Shown here: piece after piece, positions 1 to 8,230 of the stretch
How positions within the stretch are numbered: the first letter of the stretch is position 1
How the letters are laid out: each line of letters opens with the position of its first letter
NCBI RefSeq assembly: GCF_015355755.1
Contig: NZ_JACVEE010000001.1
Location: 2,356,001-2,420,000 of the forward strand
DNA: 64,000 nt
Source of the DNA: Nocardia sp. XZ_19_385
Lineage (GTDB): Bacteria; Actinomycetota; Actinomycetes; Mycobacteriales; Mycobacteriaceae
Reading direction: 5' to 3'
Translations under genes and position numbers: made by a program
Notes under the pieces: model-generated
Databases searched by the model: none
Seen by the model: only the letters and a program-made list of their open reading frames with translations
What the model was told of the DNA's origin: nothing

Positions 1-1
1 G

Positions 2-211
2 GCGCGGGTCCTGGGCGGACTCACCGTCGTCGCGGATCCGATGATGTCGCCGGAAGCGGTCAGCGTCGTGCTGGCAAGCGACTATTCTGGTCCGGGCTCG
101 GCCGCGAGTTCCATGTTCGACTTCACCGGTTCGTCGTCGACGTCGGCGACACCGGTGCCGCCCGCCCCACCGATCTCCGCTGGCCAGAACGGACCGAAAT
201 GCGTGAACTGA
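2..211 (+). CDS. LCP (LytR-CpsA-Psr) family protein, C-terminal fragment
   Basis: Only the last 69 residues are in the window; the gene continues off the left edge. The fragment contains VLASDYSGPG, which I recognise from the extracellular C-terminal LytR_C domain that follows the LCP catalytic domain in mycobacterial and nocardial proteins. A low-complexity Ser/Pro tail follows and the protein ends KCVN. Full-length LCP proteins are membrane-anchored enzymes that join arabinogalactan (or other polymers) to peptidoglycan. The catalytic domain is not visible here, so the call rests on the tail and on the neighbouring TIGR03089 gene, which sits beside LCP genes in related genomes. Three bases separate it from the next start. 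Confidence 0.7.
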   Translation, partial: ARVLGGLTVVADPMMSPEAVSVVLASDYSGPGSAASSMFDFTGSSSTSATPVPPAPPISAGQNGPKCVN

Positions 212-214
212 ACA

Positions 215-925
215 ATGCGTGAGCACACGACCCTGACCGAGTCGGTGCTCGACCCGATCCTCGCGCGCGAACCCGCCGCACCCCGCGTGACCTATTACGA
301 CGACGCCACCGGCGCCCGCATCGAACTGTCCGGGCTGACGCTGGCGAACTGGGCGGCCAAGACCGCCAACCTGATTCGCGACGAATTCGGCCTGACACCG
401 GGCGCCCGGGTGGCACTGCTGTTGCCCGCGCACTGGCAGACCGCCGCGGTGCTGCTCGGTTGCTGGTGGGCCGGCGCGGAAGTCGTGCTGCGGCCGGACC
501 CGGATGCCGAACTCGCACTGGTGACCGCCGCCCGGATCGACGACGCCGATGGCATCGGCGAGGTCGCGGCGCTGTCGCTGGATCCACTCGGGGCGCCGGT
601 GCGCGATCTGCCGCTGGGTGTCACCGATTTCGCGACCCATGTGCGGGTGCACGGCGATCAGTTCCTGCCGCGCGGCGCCGGTGTCGCGCTGGAGGGCATG
701 CCGGTCGCCGAGGTGCTGGCCGAGGCCAAGCGGTCCGCGATGCGACAGGGTTTCGGCGAGGGCGACCGGGTGCTGTCCAGCACGCCGTGGGAGACGCCGG
801 CGGAGCTGATCGACGGGTTCGTCGCGGTGCTGACGGCGGGTGCGTCGCTGGTGCAGGTGGTCAACCCGGATCCGGCCGCGCGGGAGCGGCGGATCGCCTC
901 GGAACGGGTTACGGCGCAGCGGTAG
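215..925 (+). CDS. TIGR03089 family protein
   Basis: 236 residues. It resembles the N-terminal part of acyl-adenylating (ANL) enzymes, for example the segment with ARVALLLPAHWQTAAVLLGCWWAGAEVVL, but it has no C-terminal AMP-binding half and no P-loop or A8 motif. This matches the actinobacterial TIGR03089 family, whose function is unknown. The ATG lies three bases after the LCP stop with no clear Shine-Dalgarno of its own, so it is probably translated by coupling in one operon. Confidence 0.8.
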   Translation: MREHTTLTESVLDPILAREPAAPRVTYYDDATGARIELSGLTLANWAAKTANLIRDEFGLTPGARVALLLPAHWQTAAVLLGCWWAGAEVVLRPDPDAELALVTAARIDDADGIGEVAALSLDPLGAPVRDLPLGVTDFATHVRVHGDQFLPRGAGVALEGMPVAEVLAEAKRSAMRQGFGEGDRVLSSTPWETPAELIDGFVAVLTAGASLVQVVNPDPAARERRIASERVTAQR

Positions 926-1046
926 ATCGGCCATGATCGGGACGGCTCCTACCCAGGTATAGGTCGTTCGTCCAACCGGAGCACGTTCTCAGCTCCCACG
1001 GCGATCCGTACGGTGGAACTATCCGCGACGACGAGGTTGGTGAGAG

Positions 1047-2354
1047 ATGAAACCCCAGTATTGGTTCCGGTGGTTTTCCGTCCAGGGTCTGCCCCGGCTG
1101 GTCCTGCGCACGCAAGCTCGGCGCGGCCAGCCTTTCGCCCAATTGATGGGCGGCCCACAGGGTTTCACCGATCCGTATCCGCTGATCGAGCAGTTGCGCG
1201 GGCAGGGGCGGCTGGTCCGGACGCCGATCGCCTGGGCCTCGGCCGATCACGAGCTGATCCGCGCGATCCTGCGCGACCCCCGGTTCGGGGTGCGCGCGAA
1301 TCAGAGTTTCGATCTCCCGGCCCCGCTACAGCGGTTCGTCGAGCGATACCCGTTGCCGCCCAATCCCGTCGAGCCACCCTCGATGCTGGTGATCGATCCG
1401 CCCGACCACACGAAGATGCGCCGTCCGGTCGCGGCGGCGTTCACCCCGCGCGCGATCCGCAGGTTGCGCGAGCGCGTGGAAACGGTGACCGAGGAACTGC
1501 TCGAGGAGTTGCCTTCCGGCGGCTCCGCCGATCTCATCGCCGCCTTCGCCGCGCAGGTGCCGATCGCGATCATCTCCGAAATGCTCGGCTTCCCGCGCGA
1601 AGACAAAGGAATGTTCCTGGCCTGGGGCGATGCCGCGACCCCGCTGCTGGACATCGGCATCTCCCGCAAGGCGCACCGCACCGCGCTCGATGCCATGGAG
1701 GTGATGAACGACTACCTCGACGGGCACATCGAACGCCTGCGCCGCGAGCCGGGCGAGGACATTCTCTCCAGCCTGGTCACCGCCGGCGAACTCGACACCT
1801 ACGGGCTCAAGGCCACCGCCAGCCTGCTCATGGGCGCCGGGTTCGAGACCACCGTCAATCTCATCGGAAACGGTGTCGTCCAACTGCTTTCGCATCCCGA
1901 CCAGCTGGCCCGGCTGCGCGCCGAACCGGAACTGTGGCCCAATGCCGTGGAGGAGGTGCTGCGGATCGACGCTCCCGTGCAGACCACCGCCCGCTCGGCC
2001 CTCGAGGACGTCGAGATCGCGGGAATCCGCCTGCGCAAGGGCAATACCGTCGTGGTGTCGCTGGCCGGAGCGAACCGGGACCCCGGGGTCTTCGAGGACC
2101 CGACGCGATTCGACGTGGGCCGCGAAAATGCCAAGGACCACCTGACTTTCAGCAGCGGCGTGCACGTCTGCCTGGGCGCCAGCCTGGCGCGGATGGAGGC
2201 CACCTACGCACTGCGCGCGCTGTTCGACCGCTTCCCCGACCTGCAACTCGCGGGGCCGCCGCAGCGCCGCAAGCTGTTCACCCTGCACGGTTACGAACAG
2301 CTGCCGGTCCGGCTCGGCACCCGTGCCCACACCCCGGCCACCTCGGCGGTCTGA
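1047..2354 (+). CDS. Cytochrome P450 (copy 1 of a sister pair)
   Basis: 435 residues, a normal length for a soluble bacterial P450. Visible landmarks are the I-helix AGFETT (about residue 270), the K-helix ExxR in EEVLR, and the heme-thiolate loop FSSGVHVCLG, with the Cys as axial ligand. The start MKPQYWFRW follows a GGTGAGAG Shine-Dalgarno. The enzyme would hydroxylate a hydrophobic substrate using a ferredoxin or flavodoxin system encoded elsewhere; the substrate is not evident. A close paralogue lies on the opposite strand at 5856-7160, sharing the first nine residues and most of the heme region. Confidence 0.95.
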   Translation: MKPQYWFRWFSVQGLPRLVLRTQARRGQPFAQLMGGPQGFTDPYPLIEQLRGQGRLVRTPIAWASADHELIRAILRDPRFGVRANQSFDLPAPLQRFVERYPLPPNPVEPPSMLVIDPPDHTKMRRPVAAAFTPRAIRRLRERVETVTEELLEELPSGGSADLIAAFAAQVPIAIISEMLGFPREDKGMFLAWGDAATPLLDIGISRKAHRTALDAMEVMNDYLDGHIERLRREPGEDILSSLVTAGELDTYGLKATASLLMGAGFETTVNLIGNGVVQLLSHPDQLARLRAEPELWPNAVEEVLRIDAPVQTTARSALEDVEIAGIRLRKGNTVVVSLAGANRDPGVFEDPTRFDVGRENAKDHLTFSSGVHVCLGASLARMEATYALRALFDRFPDLQLAGPPQRRKLFTLHGYEQLPVRLGTRAHTPATSAV

Positions 2355-2369
2355 TCTAGCGTTGACGCC

Positions 2370-2645
2370 ATGGCACGCGTCGCGATCGAGTACTGCACCC
2401 AATGCCGCTGGCTGTTGCGCGCGAGCTGGATGGCGCAGGAGCTGCTGAGCACCTTCGGCACCGAACTCGGTGAGGTCGCGCTGATCCCCGGCGAGGGCGG
2501 GGTCTTCCGCATCACCGTCGACGGCGAGCAGGTGTGGGAACGCAAGGCCGACGGCGGGTTTCCCGAGATCGCGGTGCTCAAGCAGCGGGTGCGGGACCGG
2601 GTCGCTCCGGAGCGCGACCTCGGCCACGCCGACCACAAGGCCTAG
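2370..2645 (+). CDS. SelT/SelW/SelH (Rdx) family thioredoxin-like protein
   Basis: 91 residues beginning MARVAIEYCTQCRW. The CxxC near the N terminus corresponds to the CxxU/CxxC redox motif of the SelW-like family; both positions are cysteine, so no selenocysteine machinery is needed. The rest fits the small alpha/beta thioredoxin-like domain. The family is thought to act in thiol redox chemistry but bacterial partners are unknown. A TAGCGT box (2357-2362) lies exactly 7 nt before the ATG with no Shine-Dalgarno, indicating a leaderless transcript. The 3' end overlaps the convergent MerR gene by four bases. Confidence 0.88.
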   Translation: MARVAIEYCTQCRWLLRASWMAQELLSTFGTELGEVALIPGEGGVFRITVDGEQVWERKADGGFPEIAVLKQRVRDRVAPERDLGHADHKA

Positions 2646-3043
2646 GCCGGTACCGCGGCCAGTTCGTCGAAGGGCGGGTAGTTCTCGGCGCCCGTGCGCT
2701 CGGCCGCCGCGATGTAGTCGTTGAGCGCGGCGCGGGATCGCGCGAGCCGGTCCATCTGATCCTCCAGGCGCCGCAGCCGGGACCGCATCGCGGTCAGCAA
2801 CTCGGGACACCCGACCAGCTCGGGGGTCGCGCCGACCGCACAGGGCAGCAGGTACGCGATGTCCTCGGAGGACAGCCCGGCCGCGAGCAGGTGCCGGATC
2901 TGCTGCACCCGCAGCACGGCGTCCTCGTCGTACTCGCGATAACCGTTGCCCGCACGCTCCGCTTCGAGCAAGCCCTGGGACTCGTAGTAGCGCAACTGAT
3001 GTGCGTTGACGCCCGTCCGGCGACTCAGTTCCCCGATACGCAT
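2642..3043 (-). CDS. MerR family transcriptional regulator
   Basis: 133 residues from the ATG at 3043 (MRIGELSRRTGV, the classic MerR opening). A GTG four codons upstream is possible, but GTGAGG lies at the right distance from the inner ATG. An N-terminal winged-helix MerR domain (RYYESQGLL) is followed by a dimerisation coiled coil (about residues 80-115) with two cysteines near the hinge (LPC and GCPEL) that could act as thiol or metal sensors. It is divergent from the reductase gene at 3094, and the shared gap holds a MerR-type promoter, so that gene is the likely target. Confidence 0.93.
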   Translation of the reverse strand: MRIGELSRRTGVNAHQLRYYESQGLLEAERAGNGYREYDEDAVLRVQQIRHLLAAGLSSEDIAYLLPCAVGATPELVGCPELLTAMRSRLRRLEDQMDRLARSRAALNDYIAAAERTGAENYPPFDELAAVPA

Positions 3044-3056
3044 CGAAAACCTCACT

Positions 3057-3087
3057 TGACCTTCACACCGGTATCAACGTTGACGAT
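3057..3087 (+). promoter_or_regulatory. MerR-type promoter/operator for the 3094 gene
   Basis: TTGACC (3057-3062) and GACGAT (3082-3087) are separated by 19 bp, the over-long spacer typical of MerR-activated promoters. A 22-bp imperfect palindrome centred on ACCGGT (3059-3080; arms ACCTTCACACC and GGTATCAACGT) fills the spacer. The -10 ends 6 nt before the ATG at 3094 and there is no Shine-Dalgarno, so the transcript is probably leaderless. Confidence 0.7.
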
Positions 3088-3093
3088 GGTGCC

Positions 3094-3966
3094 ATGACCA
3101 AGCAAACAGACAGCTCAGTGACCGTCGTCGGACTCGGATTGATGGGCGCGACACTCGCCGGGGCGTTCCTGAAAGCCGGGCATCCGACCACCGTATGGAA
3201 CCGCACGGCCGCCAAGGCCGACGAGCTGGTCGGCCAGGGTGCGGTGCTCGCGCCGACGGTCGCCGACGCGGTGCGCGCCAGTTCCCTGACGATCATCTGC
3301 CTGACCGACTACCAGGCCGTGTACGAGCTGCTCGACGACGCCGACCTGACCGGCACGATGCTGCTCAACCTGACCTCGGGCTCCTCCGGCCAGGCCCGGG
3401 AGGCCGCCCGGTGGGCCGAGCAGCGCGGCGCCCGCTACCTGGACGGCGCCATCATGGCCGTCCCGCCGGCCATCGGAACCGCCGATGCCGTGATCCTGCA
3501 CAGTGGCCCGCAGGCGGACTTCGAAGCCTTCGAGCCGGTCCTCGAGGCGCTCGGCACAGTCAGCTATCTCGGTGCCGACCACGGGCTCGCGTCCCTGTAC
3601 GACGTAGCGGGCCTGACCATGATGTGGAGTGTCCTCAACGCCTGGCTGCAAGGCACGGCCATGCTCCGCACCGCCGGTGTGGACGCCGCGACCTTCGCGC
3701 CGTTCGCGCGCACCATCGCGGCCGGTGTGGCCGACTGGCTACCCGGATACGCCGAGCAGATCGACCGCGGCGCCTACCCGGCGGAGGTGTCGACCCTGGA
3801 GACCGACGTGCGCGCGATGGCGCACATGATCGAGGAGGCCGAGGCGCTGGGCGTCAACGCCGAACTGCCGAAGCTGATCAAGGCGATGGCGGATCGCTCG
3901 GTCGCCGCCGGCCATGGCGCGGAGCAGTATCCGGTGCTGATCGAGGAATTCGGCAAACCCCGCTAG
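3094..3966 (+). CDS. NAD(P)-dependent oxidoreductase, imine reductase / beta-hydroxyacid dehydrogenase type
   Basis: 290 residues. An N-terminal Rossmann domain has VVGLGLMGATLA (dinucleotide-binding GxGxxG) and VWNRTAAKA, where the Arg suggests NADPH preference. The C-terminal all-helical domain (from about residue 165, SLYDVAGLTMMW) resembles imine reductases more than 6-phosphogluconate dehydrogenase. Such enzymes reduce cyclic imines or similar C=N/C=O substrates; the natural substrate is unknown. It is divergent from a MerR gene and lies behind a MerR-type promoter, so it is probably inducible. Its stop overlaps the convergent FmdB gene. Confidence 0.85.
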   Translation: MTKQTDSSVTVVGLGLMGATLAGAFLKAGHPTTVWNRTAAKADELVGQGAVLAPTVADAVRASSLTIICLTDYQAVYELLDDADLTGTMLLNLTSGSSGQAREAARWAEQRGARYLDGAIMAVPPAIGTADAVILHSGPQADFEAFEPVLEALGTVSYLGADHGLASLYDVAGLTMMWSVLNAWLQGTAMLRTAGVDAATFAPFARTIAAGVADWLPGYAEQIDRGAYPAEVSTLETDVRAMAHMIEEAEALGVNAELPKLIKAMADRSVAAGHGAEQYPVLIEEFGKPR

Positions 3967-4187
3967 CCGCAGCAGCCGCCGCCACAGCAGCCACCACCGG
4001 CGGGACGGGACGCCGCGGCCGGGGCCGGGCTGCCGCCGCCGCGGTTCACCGTCCCGAACGTGGTCAGCAGCTTGACGGTGTCGCCGTGGCCGCTCGGGCA
4101 ATCCGCGGGATTCGAGGATTCGGCCATCGGCCGGGTGACTTCGAAGGTGTCACCGCAGGTCCGGCACCGGAAGTTGTAGCTCGGCAT
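3963..4187 (-). CDS. FmdB family zinc ribbon protein
   Basis: 74 residues: MPSYNFRCRTCGDTFEV followed later by DCPSGHG, giving the four-Cys zinc ribbon of the FmdB/CxxC_CxxC_SSSS family. A Gly-rich tail ending GGGCCGGGCCG is common in actinobacterial members. The role is unknown; regulatory or metal-binding functions have been proposed. No Shine-Dalgarno is seen, but TACGCT lies 6 nt before the ATG, so the mRNA may be leaderless. Confidence 0.88.
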   Translation of the reverse strand: MPSYNFRCRTCGDTFEVTRPMAESSNPADCPSGHGDTVKLLTTFGTVNRGGGSPAPAAASRPAGGGCCGGGCCG

Positions 4188-4276
4188 CGCCCCAGCGTAT
4201 CGCCTGACCCACCCTCGGTGCGGTTCGCGGGCGCCCGCACCGTCTGGAAGTACTCTCGAATGAGGAGGTACGGACC

Positions 4277-5863
4277 ATGACGACGCAGTTCGAGACCGAA
4301 CCCGACGCCGAACTAGGCGACGCCGGCCCTGTCGTACCGACCACCTCGGGCCGGGTCCGCGGCCACTGGGACGGCCCGGTCGCGGTGTGGCGCTCCATCC
4401 CCTACGCGGCCCCGGTGCGCGGCGCGAAACGTTTCCGGCCGCCGGTGCCGCCGGAGCGCTGGGACGGAATCCGCGACTGCGCGCTGTTCGGCGAGATCGC
4501 CCCGCAGACCATGGGCAACATGGTGCCGGTCGATTCGGTGCTGACGATGGGCGAGGACTGCCTGTGGCTGAACGTGTGGGCGCCGCCGAACAGCGTGGGC
4601 GCGAAGGCATCCGGCGAGCCGCGCCCGGTCATGGTGTGGGTGCACGGCGGCGCCTACTGTCTCGGCACCGCCGCCCAGGCCATCTACGACGGGCGCAAAC
4701 TCGCCGAAACCGGTGACGTGGTGGTGGTCGGGGTCAACTACCGGATCGGCGCGCTCGGTTTCCTCGATCTGTCCTCGCTGTTCCACGGCTTCACCCCGAA
4801 TCTGGGCCTGCACGATCAGATCGCGGCCCTGGAATGGGTGCGCGACAATATCGCCGGCTTCGGCGGGGACCCCGGCAATGTGACGCTGTTCGGTGAATCC
4901 TCGGGGGCGGGCTGTGTCACCGCGCTGATGACCTCGCCGCGCACCAGCGGCCTGTTCCACAAGGCGATCGCGCAGAGCCCGCCCGCGACGACGGTGCTGA
5001 GCCAGGAGCGCGCGGCGGGCATCGCCCAGCGCTTCCTGGAACTGCTGGAGCTCTCCCCGGCGCAGACCATGGATCTGATCGATCTGCCCGTCGACCGGCT
5101 CGTCCAGGCCGCGGGCGTGCTCATGGACGAGGTGCCGATGAAGGAGCCGGGCCGGTTGGCGGCGGCGCCGGTGGTCGACGGTGGACTGTTGCCGGAGTAC
5201 CCGATTCACCGCTTCCAGCTCGGTCGCTCGCACCGGATGCCGCTGATGATCGGCACCAACAAGGACGAGGCCTCGCTGTTCCGCCTGTTCCGGTCCCCGA
5301 TCATGCCGGTCACCCCGGACGCGGTGAACCTCATGCTCAACGATGTCGCCGCCAATCACCCGGACATGTCGGCCGAGCGCATCGCCGAGATCACCTCCGC
5401 ATACCCGGATCTGGCGAAAACCCGTGGGGCCTTGGCGATGTCGACCGACGCCGCGTTCCGCATGCCCGCGCACTGGGTGGCCGACGCGCACGCCCACCAT
5501 TCACCCACCTGGACCTACCGCTTCGACCACGCCACCCCGATGCTGCGCGCGGCCCGCGTCGGCGCCGGGCACGCCACCGAATTGCCCTATGTCTTCGGCA
5601 ATTTCGGCACACTCAACCATGACCCGACGTTCTGGCTCGGTGGGCGCAAAGTGGCAACCGAGGTCTCGGGCCGGATGATGCGGCGCTGGCTGGCTTTCGC
5701 CGCACACGGTGTGCCCGCGGCGCTGGACGGTTCCAAGCACTGGCCGCCGTACCAGCCGGCCACCCGCACGACGCTGCTCATCGACGCCATCGATCGCGTG
5801 GTCGACAACCCCGATCGAGACCTGCACGCCGCCTGGGGTGATCAGGCCGTCGGCTTCAGCTGA
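4277..5863 (+). CDS. Carboxylesterase type B family protein
   Basis: 528 residues, normal for type-B esterases. The nucleophile elbow is GESSGAG (about residue 210), the oxyanion-hole region VHGGAYC, the likely acidic residue is in IGTNKDEASLF, and the likely His is in GAGHATELPYVFGNF. No signal peptide is present, so it is predicted to be cytoplasmic. The AGGAGG Shine-Dalgarno (4262-4267) is good. It hydrolyses carboxylic esters; substrate not predictable. Its last eight bases overlap the convergent P450 gene. Confidence 0.94.
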   Translation: MTTQFETEPDAELGDAGPVVPTTSGRVRGHWDGPVAVWRSIPYAAPVRGAKRFRPPVPPERWDGIRDCALFGEIAPQTMGNMVPVDSVLTMGEDCLWLNVWAPPNSVGAKASGEPRPVMVWVHGGAYCLGTAAQAIYDGRKLAETGDVVVVGVNYRIGALGFLDLSSLFHGFTPNLGLHDQIAALEWVRDNIAGFGGDPGNVTLFGESSGAGCVTALMTSPRTSGLFHKAIAQSPPATTVLSQERAAGIAQRFLELLELSPAQTMDLIDLPVDRLVQAAGVLMDEVPMKEPGRLAAAPVVDGGLLPEYPIHRFQLGRSHRMPLMIGTNKDEASLFRLFRSPIMPVTPDAVNLMLNDVAANHPDMSAERIAEITSAYPDLAKTRGALAMSTDAAFRMPAHWVADAHAHHSPTWTYRFDHATPMLRAARVGAGHATELPYVFGNFGTLNHDPTFWLGGRKVATEVSGRMMRRWLAFAAHGVPAALDGSKHWPPYQPATRTTLLIDAIDRVVDNPDRDLHAAWGDQAVGFS

Positions 5864-7160
5864 CCGAGGTTTCGGCCGCCCGGCCCAGCCGGACCGGCAG
5901 GCGTTCGTAGCCGTGCAGCGTGTAGGTCTCGCGCCGCTTCGGTTCTCCTTCGAGCCGCAGCTCGGGGAAGCGCTCGAACAGCGCGCGGACGGCGTGGGTG
6001 GCTTCCATCCGGGCCAGGCTGGCGCCGAGACAGACATGGATGCCGCTGCTGAAAGACAGGTGGTCCTTGGCGTTTTCGCGGGCGACGTCGAAGCGGTGCG
6101 GATCTTCGAATACGGCGGGGTCGCGGTTCGCGCCCGCCAGAGACACCACCACGAGGCTGCCTTCGCGGAGGGCCACGTCGCCGAGTTCGAACGGTTCGAG
6201 GACGAGCCGGGCGGTGGTCTGTACCGGCGCGTCCAGCCGCAGGGATTCCTCGATCGCGTTGGGCCACAGGCCCGGTTCGGCCCGCAGGCGCTCCAGTTGG
6301 TCCGGGTTTTCCAGCAGCCGGACGACGCAATTGCCGATCAGGTTGACCGTGGTTTCGAAGCCCGCCGCCATCAGCAGTCCGGCGGTTGCCTTGAGTTCGC
6401 GGTCGTCGAGATCACCGGAGGTGACGAGGCTGGAGAGGATGTCCTCACCCGGCTCCCGGCGCAGGCGTTGCAGGTGCGTGTCGAGATAGACGTCCATCCG
6501 GTCCTGCGCGGCGAAAGCGCGGCGGAAGCTGCGCCAGTCCAGACCGATATCGAGCAGTGGCGCGATGTGGTCGCCCCACTCCAGGAACATGGCGCGGTCG
6601 GCCTGTGGGAAGCCGAGCATGTCGGTGATGATCGCGCTGGGGACCTGCGCGGCAAAGGATTCGACGAGGTCGGCGGAGCCGTTGGCGGGGAACGCGTCGA
6701 GCAGTTCGGTGGTGACGGCTTCGACGCGCTCGCGCAGCCGGGCGGTGGCCCGCGGGGTGAAGGCGGAGGTGACCGGGCGACGCATCCTGCTGTGCTCGGG
6801 CGGGTCGATCACCAGCATGGATGGCGCCTCGACCGGATTCGCGGGCAGCGGGATGCGCCGGGCCAGCACGGCCGTCAGCGCGGCCATCTTGCCGCCGGTG
6901 CCGGCCACCGGAACTTTGCCGAAGTGGTTGTCGCGCAGCACGATTCGAGTGAGTTCGTGGTCGGCGGTGAACTTCCCCACCGGAACCCGCGCCACTCTGC
7001 CCTGGCTGCGCAGCTGGTCGATGAGGGCGAAGGAATCAGCGGGCCGGCCCGCGCCGCCGAGCAACTGCGCGAGCGGGTCGCCGCCACGGGCTTGCTTACG
7101 CACCGCCATGCGCAGCATGCCCTGCATGGTCAACCAGCGAAACCAGTACTGTGGCTTCAT
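5856..7160 (-). CDS. Cytochrome P450 (copy 2 of a sister pair)
   Basis: 434 residues from the ATG at 7160. An 11-codon extension is open upstream, but MKPQYWFRW aligns exactly with the start of the P450 at 1047, which decides the start. It has the I-helix AGFETT, EESLR (ExxR) and the heme loop FSSGIHVCLG. The two proteins share long stretches at their C termini (ASLARMEAT, then TLHGYE, then LPVRLG) and belong to the same CYP family. They are inverted with about 3.5 kb of unrelated genes between them, which suggests duplication followed by divergence. Confidence 0.95.
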   Translation of the reverse strand: MKPQYWFRWLTMQGMLRMAVRKQARGGDPLAQLLGGAGRPADSFALIDQLRSQGRVARVPVGKFTADHELTRIVLRDNHFGKVPVAGTGGKMAALTAVLARRIPLPANPVEAPSMLVIDPPEHSRMRRPVTSAFTPRATARLRERVEAVTTELLDAFPANGSADLVESFAAQVPSAIITDMLGFPQADRAMFLEWGDHIAPLLDIGLDWRSFRRAFAAQDRMDVYLDTHLQRLRREPGEDILSSLVTSGDLDDRELKATAGLLMAAGFETTVNLIGNCVVRLLENPDQLERLRAEPGLWPNAIEESLRLDAPVQTTARLVLEPFELGDVALREGSLVVVSLAGANRDPAVFEDPHRFDVARENAKDHLSFSSGIHVCLGASLARMEATHAVRALFERFPELRLEGEPKRRETYTLHGYERLPVRLGRAAETSVS

Positions 7161-7206
7161 TTTCCAACCCCCTCGGTGCGGTGACACTGTCACCCTACGC
7201 GGCAGC

Positions 7207-7596
7207 TCAGGGTTCGATCACGCCATCGAGATAGACCCACGCGCCGTCCTCGCGGACGAACCGGCTGACCTCGTGCAGCTGCCCCCGCTGCCCATCGGCG
7301 CGGTAGTGGGCGATGAATTCGACGAGGCCGGTGTCGTCGAAAGGGCCGCCCCGGTCGGTGCGGACGATCTCCAGGAACAGCCAGCGCTGCTCCGGATCGA
7401 GGTCGAGCTCCGCGGGCCGGTGACCGGAATGCCAGGACCGCTTCAGATAGCCGGTGTCGCCGACGGCGAAAGCGGTGTATCGCGAACGCATCAGCGCTTC
7501 GGCCGTGGGCGCGGGCCGGGCCCCGGCGAGTACGGGTCCGCAGCATTCGCCGAACGGTTCCCCGCGCCGGCACGGGCACATCTGCGACTCAGCCAT
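7207..7596 (-). CDS. ychJ: YchJ family protein (UPF0225)
   Basis: 129 residues. An N-terminal SEC-C-like metal-binding motif (CPCRRGEPFGECC) precedes the YchJ core (ALMRSRYTAFAVGD, then YLKRSWH, then WVYLDG). The fold is NTF2-like; the function is unknown. The start MAESQMCPC was chosen because homologues begin just before the cysteine cluster; GACAAT lies 7 nt upstream, consistent with leaderless translation. Confidence 0.85.
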   Translation of the reverse strand: MAESQMCPCRRGEPFGECCGPVLAGARPAPTAEALMRSRYTAFAVGDTGYLKRSWHSGHRPAELDLDPEQRWLFLEIVRTDRGGPFDDTGLVEFIAHYRADGQRGQLHEVSRFVREDGAWVYLDGVIEP

Positions 7597-7689
7597 GGCG
7601 GTGATTGTCGCAGCCGCTACCGGTCCATAGGCTCGAGCACACCGAATCACCGTTGCGGGTGTGTTTCGCTACGAACAAAGGAGCTGGTG

Positions 7690-7785
7690 ATGGGGCCTTT
7701 CGGTCCATTGAGCACGCTGTCGGGGCTCGGTTCGAGCCTGCTGCGCTTGCTGGACACGCTGTCGTCGAGGTTGTGGCTGTTCTGA
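7690..7785 (+). CDS. Putative 31-residue hydrophobic peptide
   Basis: An ATG preceded by AAAGGAG (7676-7682, spacing 7) opens a 31-codon frame: MGPFGPLSTLSGLG, then SSLLRLLDTLSSRLWLF. It is leucine/serine-rich and would form one amphipathic or membrane-inserting helix. The frame fits the gap between YchJ and the convergent 7787 gene and stops one base before it. In size and in strength of ribosome binding site it resembles the peptide pair at 18252-18430. I recognise no family; conservation in related genomes is the deciding test. Confidence 0.5.
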   Translation: MGPFGPLSTLSGLGSSLLRLLDTLSSRLWLF

Positions 7786-7786
7786 G

Positions 7787-8230
7787 CTATTCGACCCGGG
7801 CGAGCACCGCGGCGATGGCGGCGGTCTGATCCCGCCAGCGGCGCAGTTCGGTGACGCTCGGGGCGAGCTCGTAATCATGATGGTGGGCGGCGCGCGAGAG
7901 CGCCGCCCATACCGTCGCTACCTGCGCGGCCGTGTCCGGTCCGGCATAGACGCGCAGGGCCAGCAGTTGCGCGCGCATCGGGCAGCGCGCCAATTCCGGT
8001 GTGGTACGCAGCCACAACTGGTCCACCGCCTGTTCCAAGGCCAGGCGCAGAATCCAGGCCGTCGCGCGGGACCACACGCCGCCCGCGTCGGTCACCTCGC
8101 CGTCCAATAGTCGGTCGACGGCTTCGAAACGTTCGTCCACCGTCGGGCGGGGCGGCCGTCGCCTGGGGCGGCGCGACTTCGATCGCCGCCGTGGGGCGTT
8201 GGGCGCACCGTTGCGGTGCGGGCCGTTCAT
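7787..8230 (-). CDS. Small helical protein, HEPN-like, partner of the 8227 ATPase
   Basis: 147 residues. A strongly basic N terminus (about residues 10-30, Arg/Pro/Lys-rich) precedes an all-helical domain that includes SRAAHHHDYELAPSVTELRRW. The R-x4-H spacing there fits the RNase motif of HEPN domains, although the assignment is mine and not certain. Its ATG overlaps the stop of the ATPase gene (ATGA), so translation of the two is coupled. Function otherwise unknown. Confidence 0.75.
   Translation of the reverse strand: MNGPHRNGAPNAPRRRSKSRRPRRRPPRPTVDERFEAVDRLLDGEVTDAGGVWSRATAWILRLALEQAVDQLWLRTTPELARCPMRAQLLALRVYAGPDTAAQVATVWAALSRAAHHHDYELAPSVTELRRWRDQTAAIAAVLARVE

Noticed and set aside
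1326..2810. 494-codon open frame on the minus strand across the first P450
   Set aside because: It is antisense to a clear P450 and a SelW-like gene; its residues show no domain. Long antisense frames are expected at this GC content.
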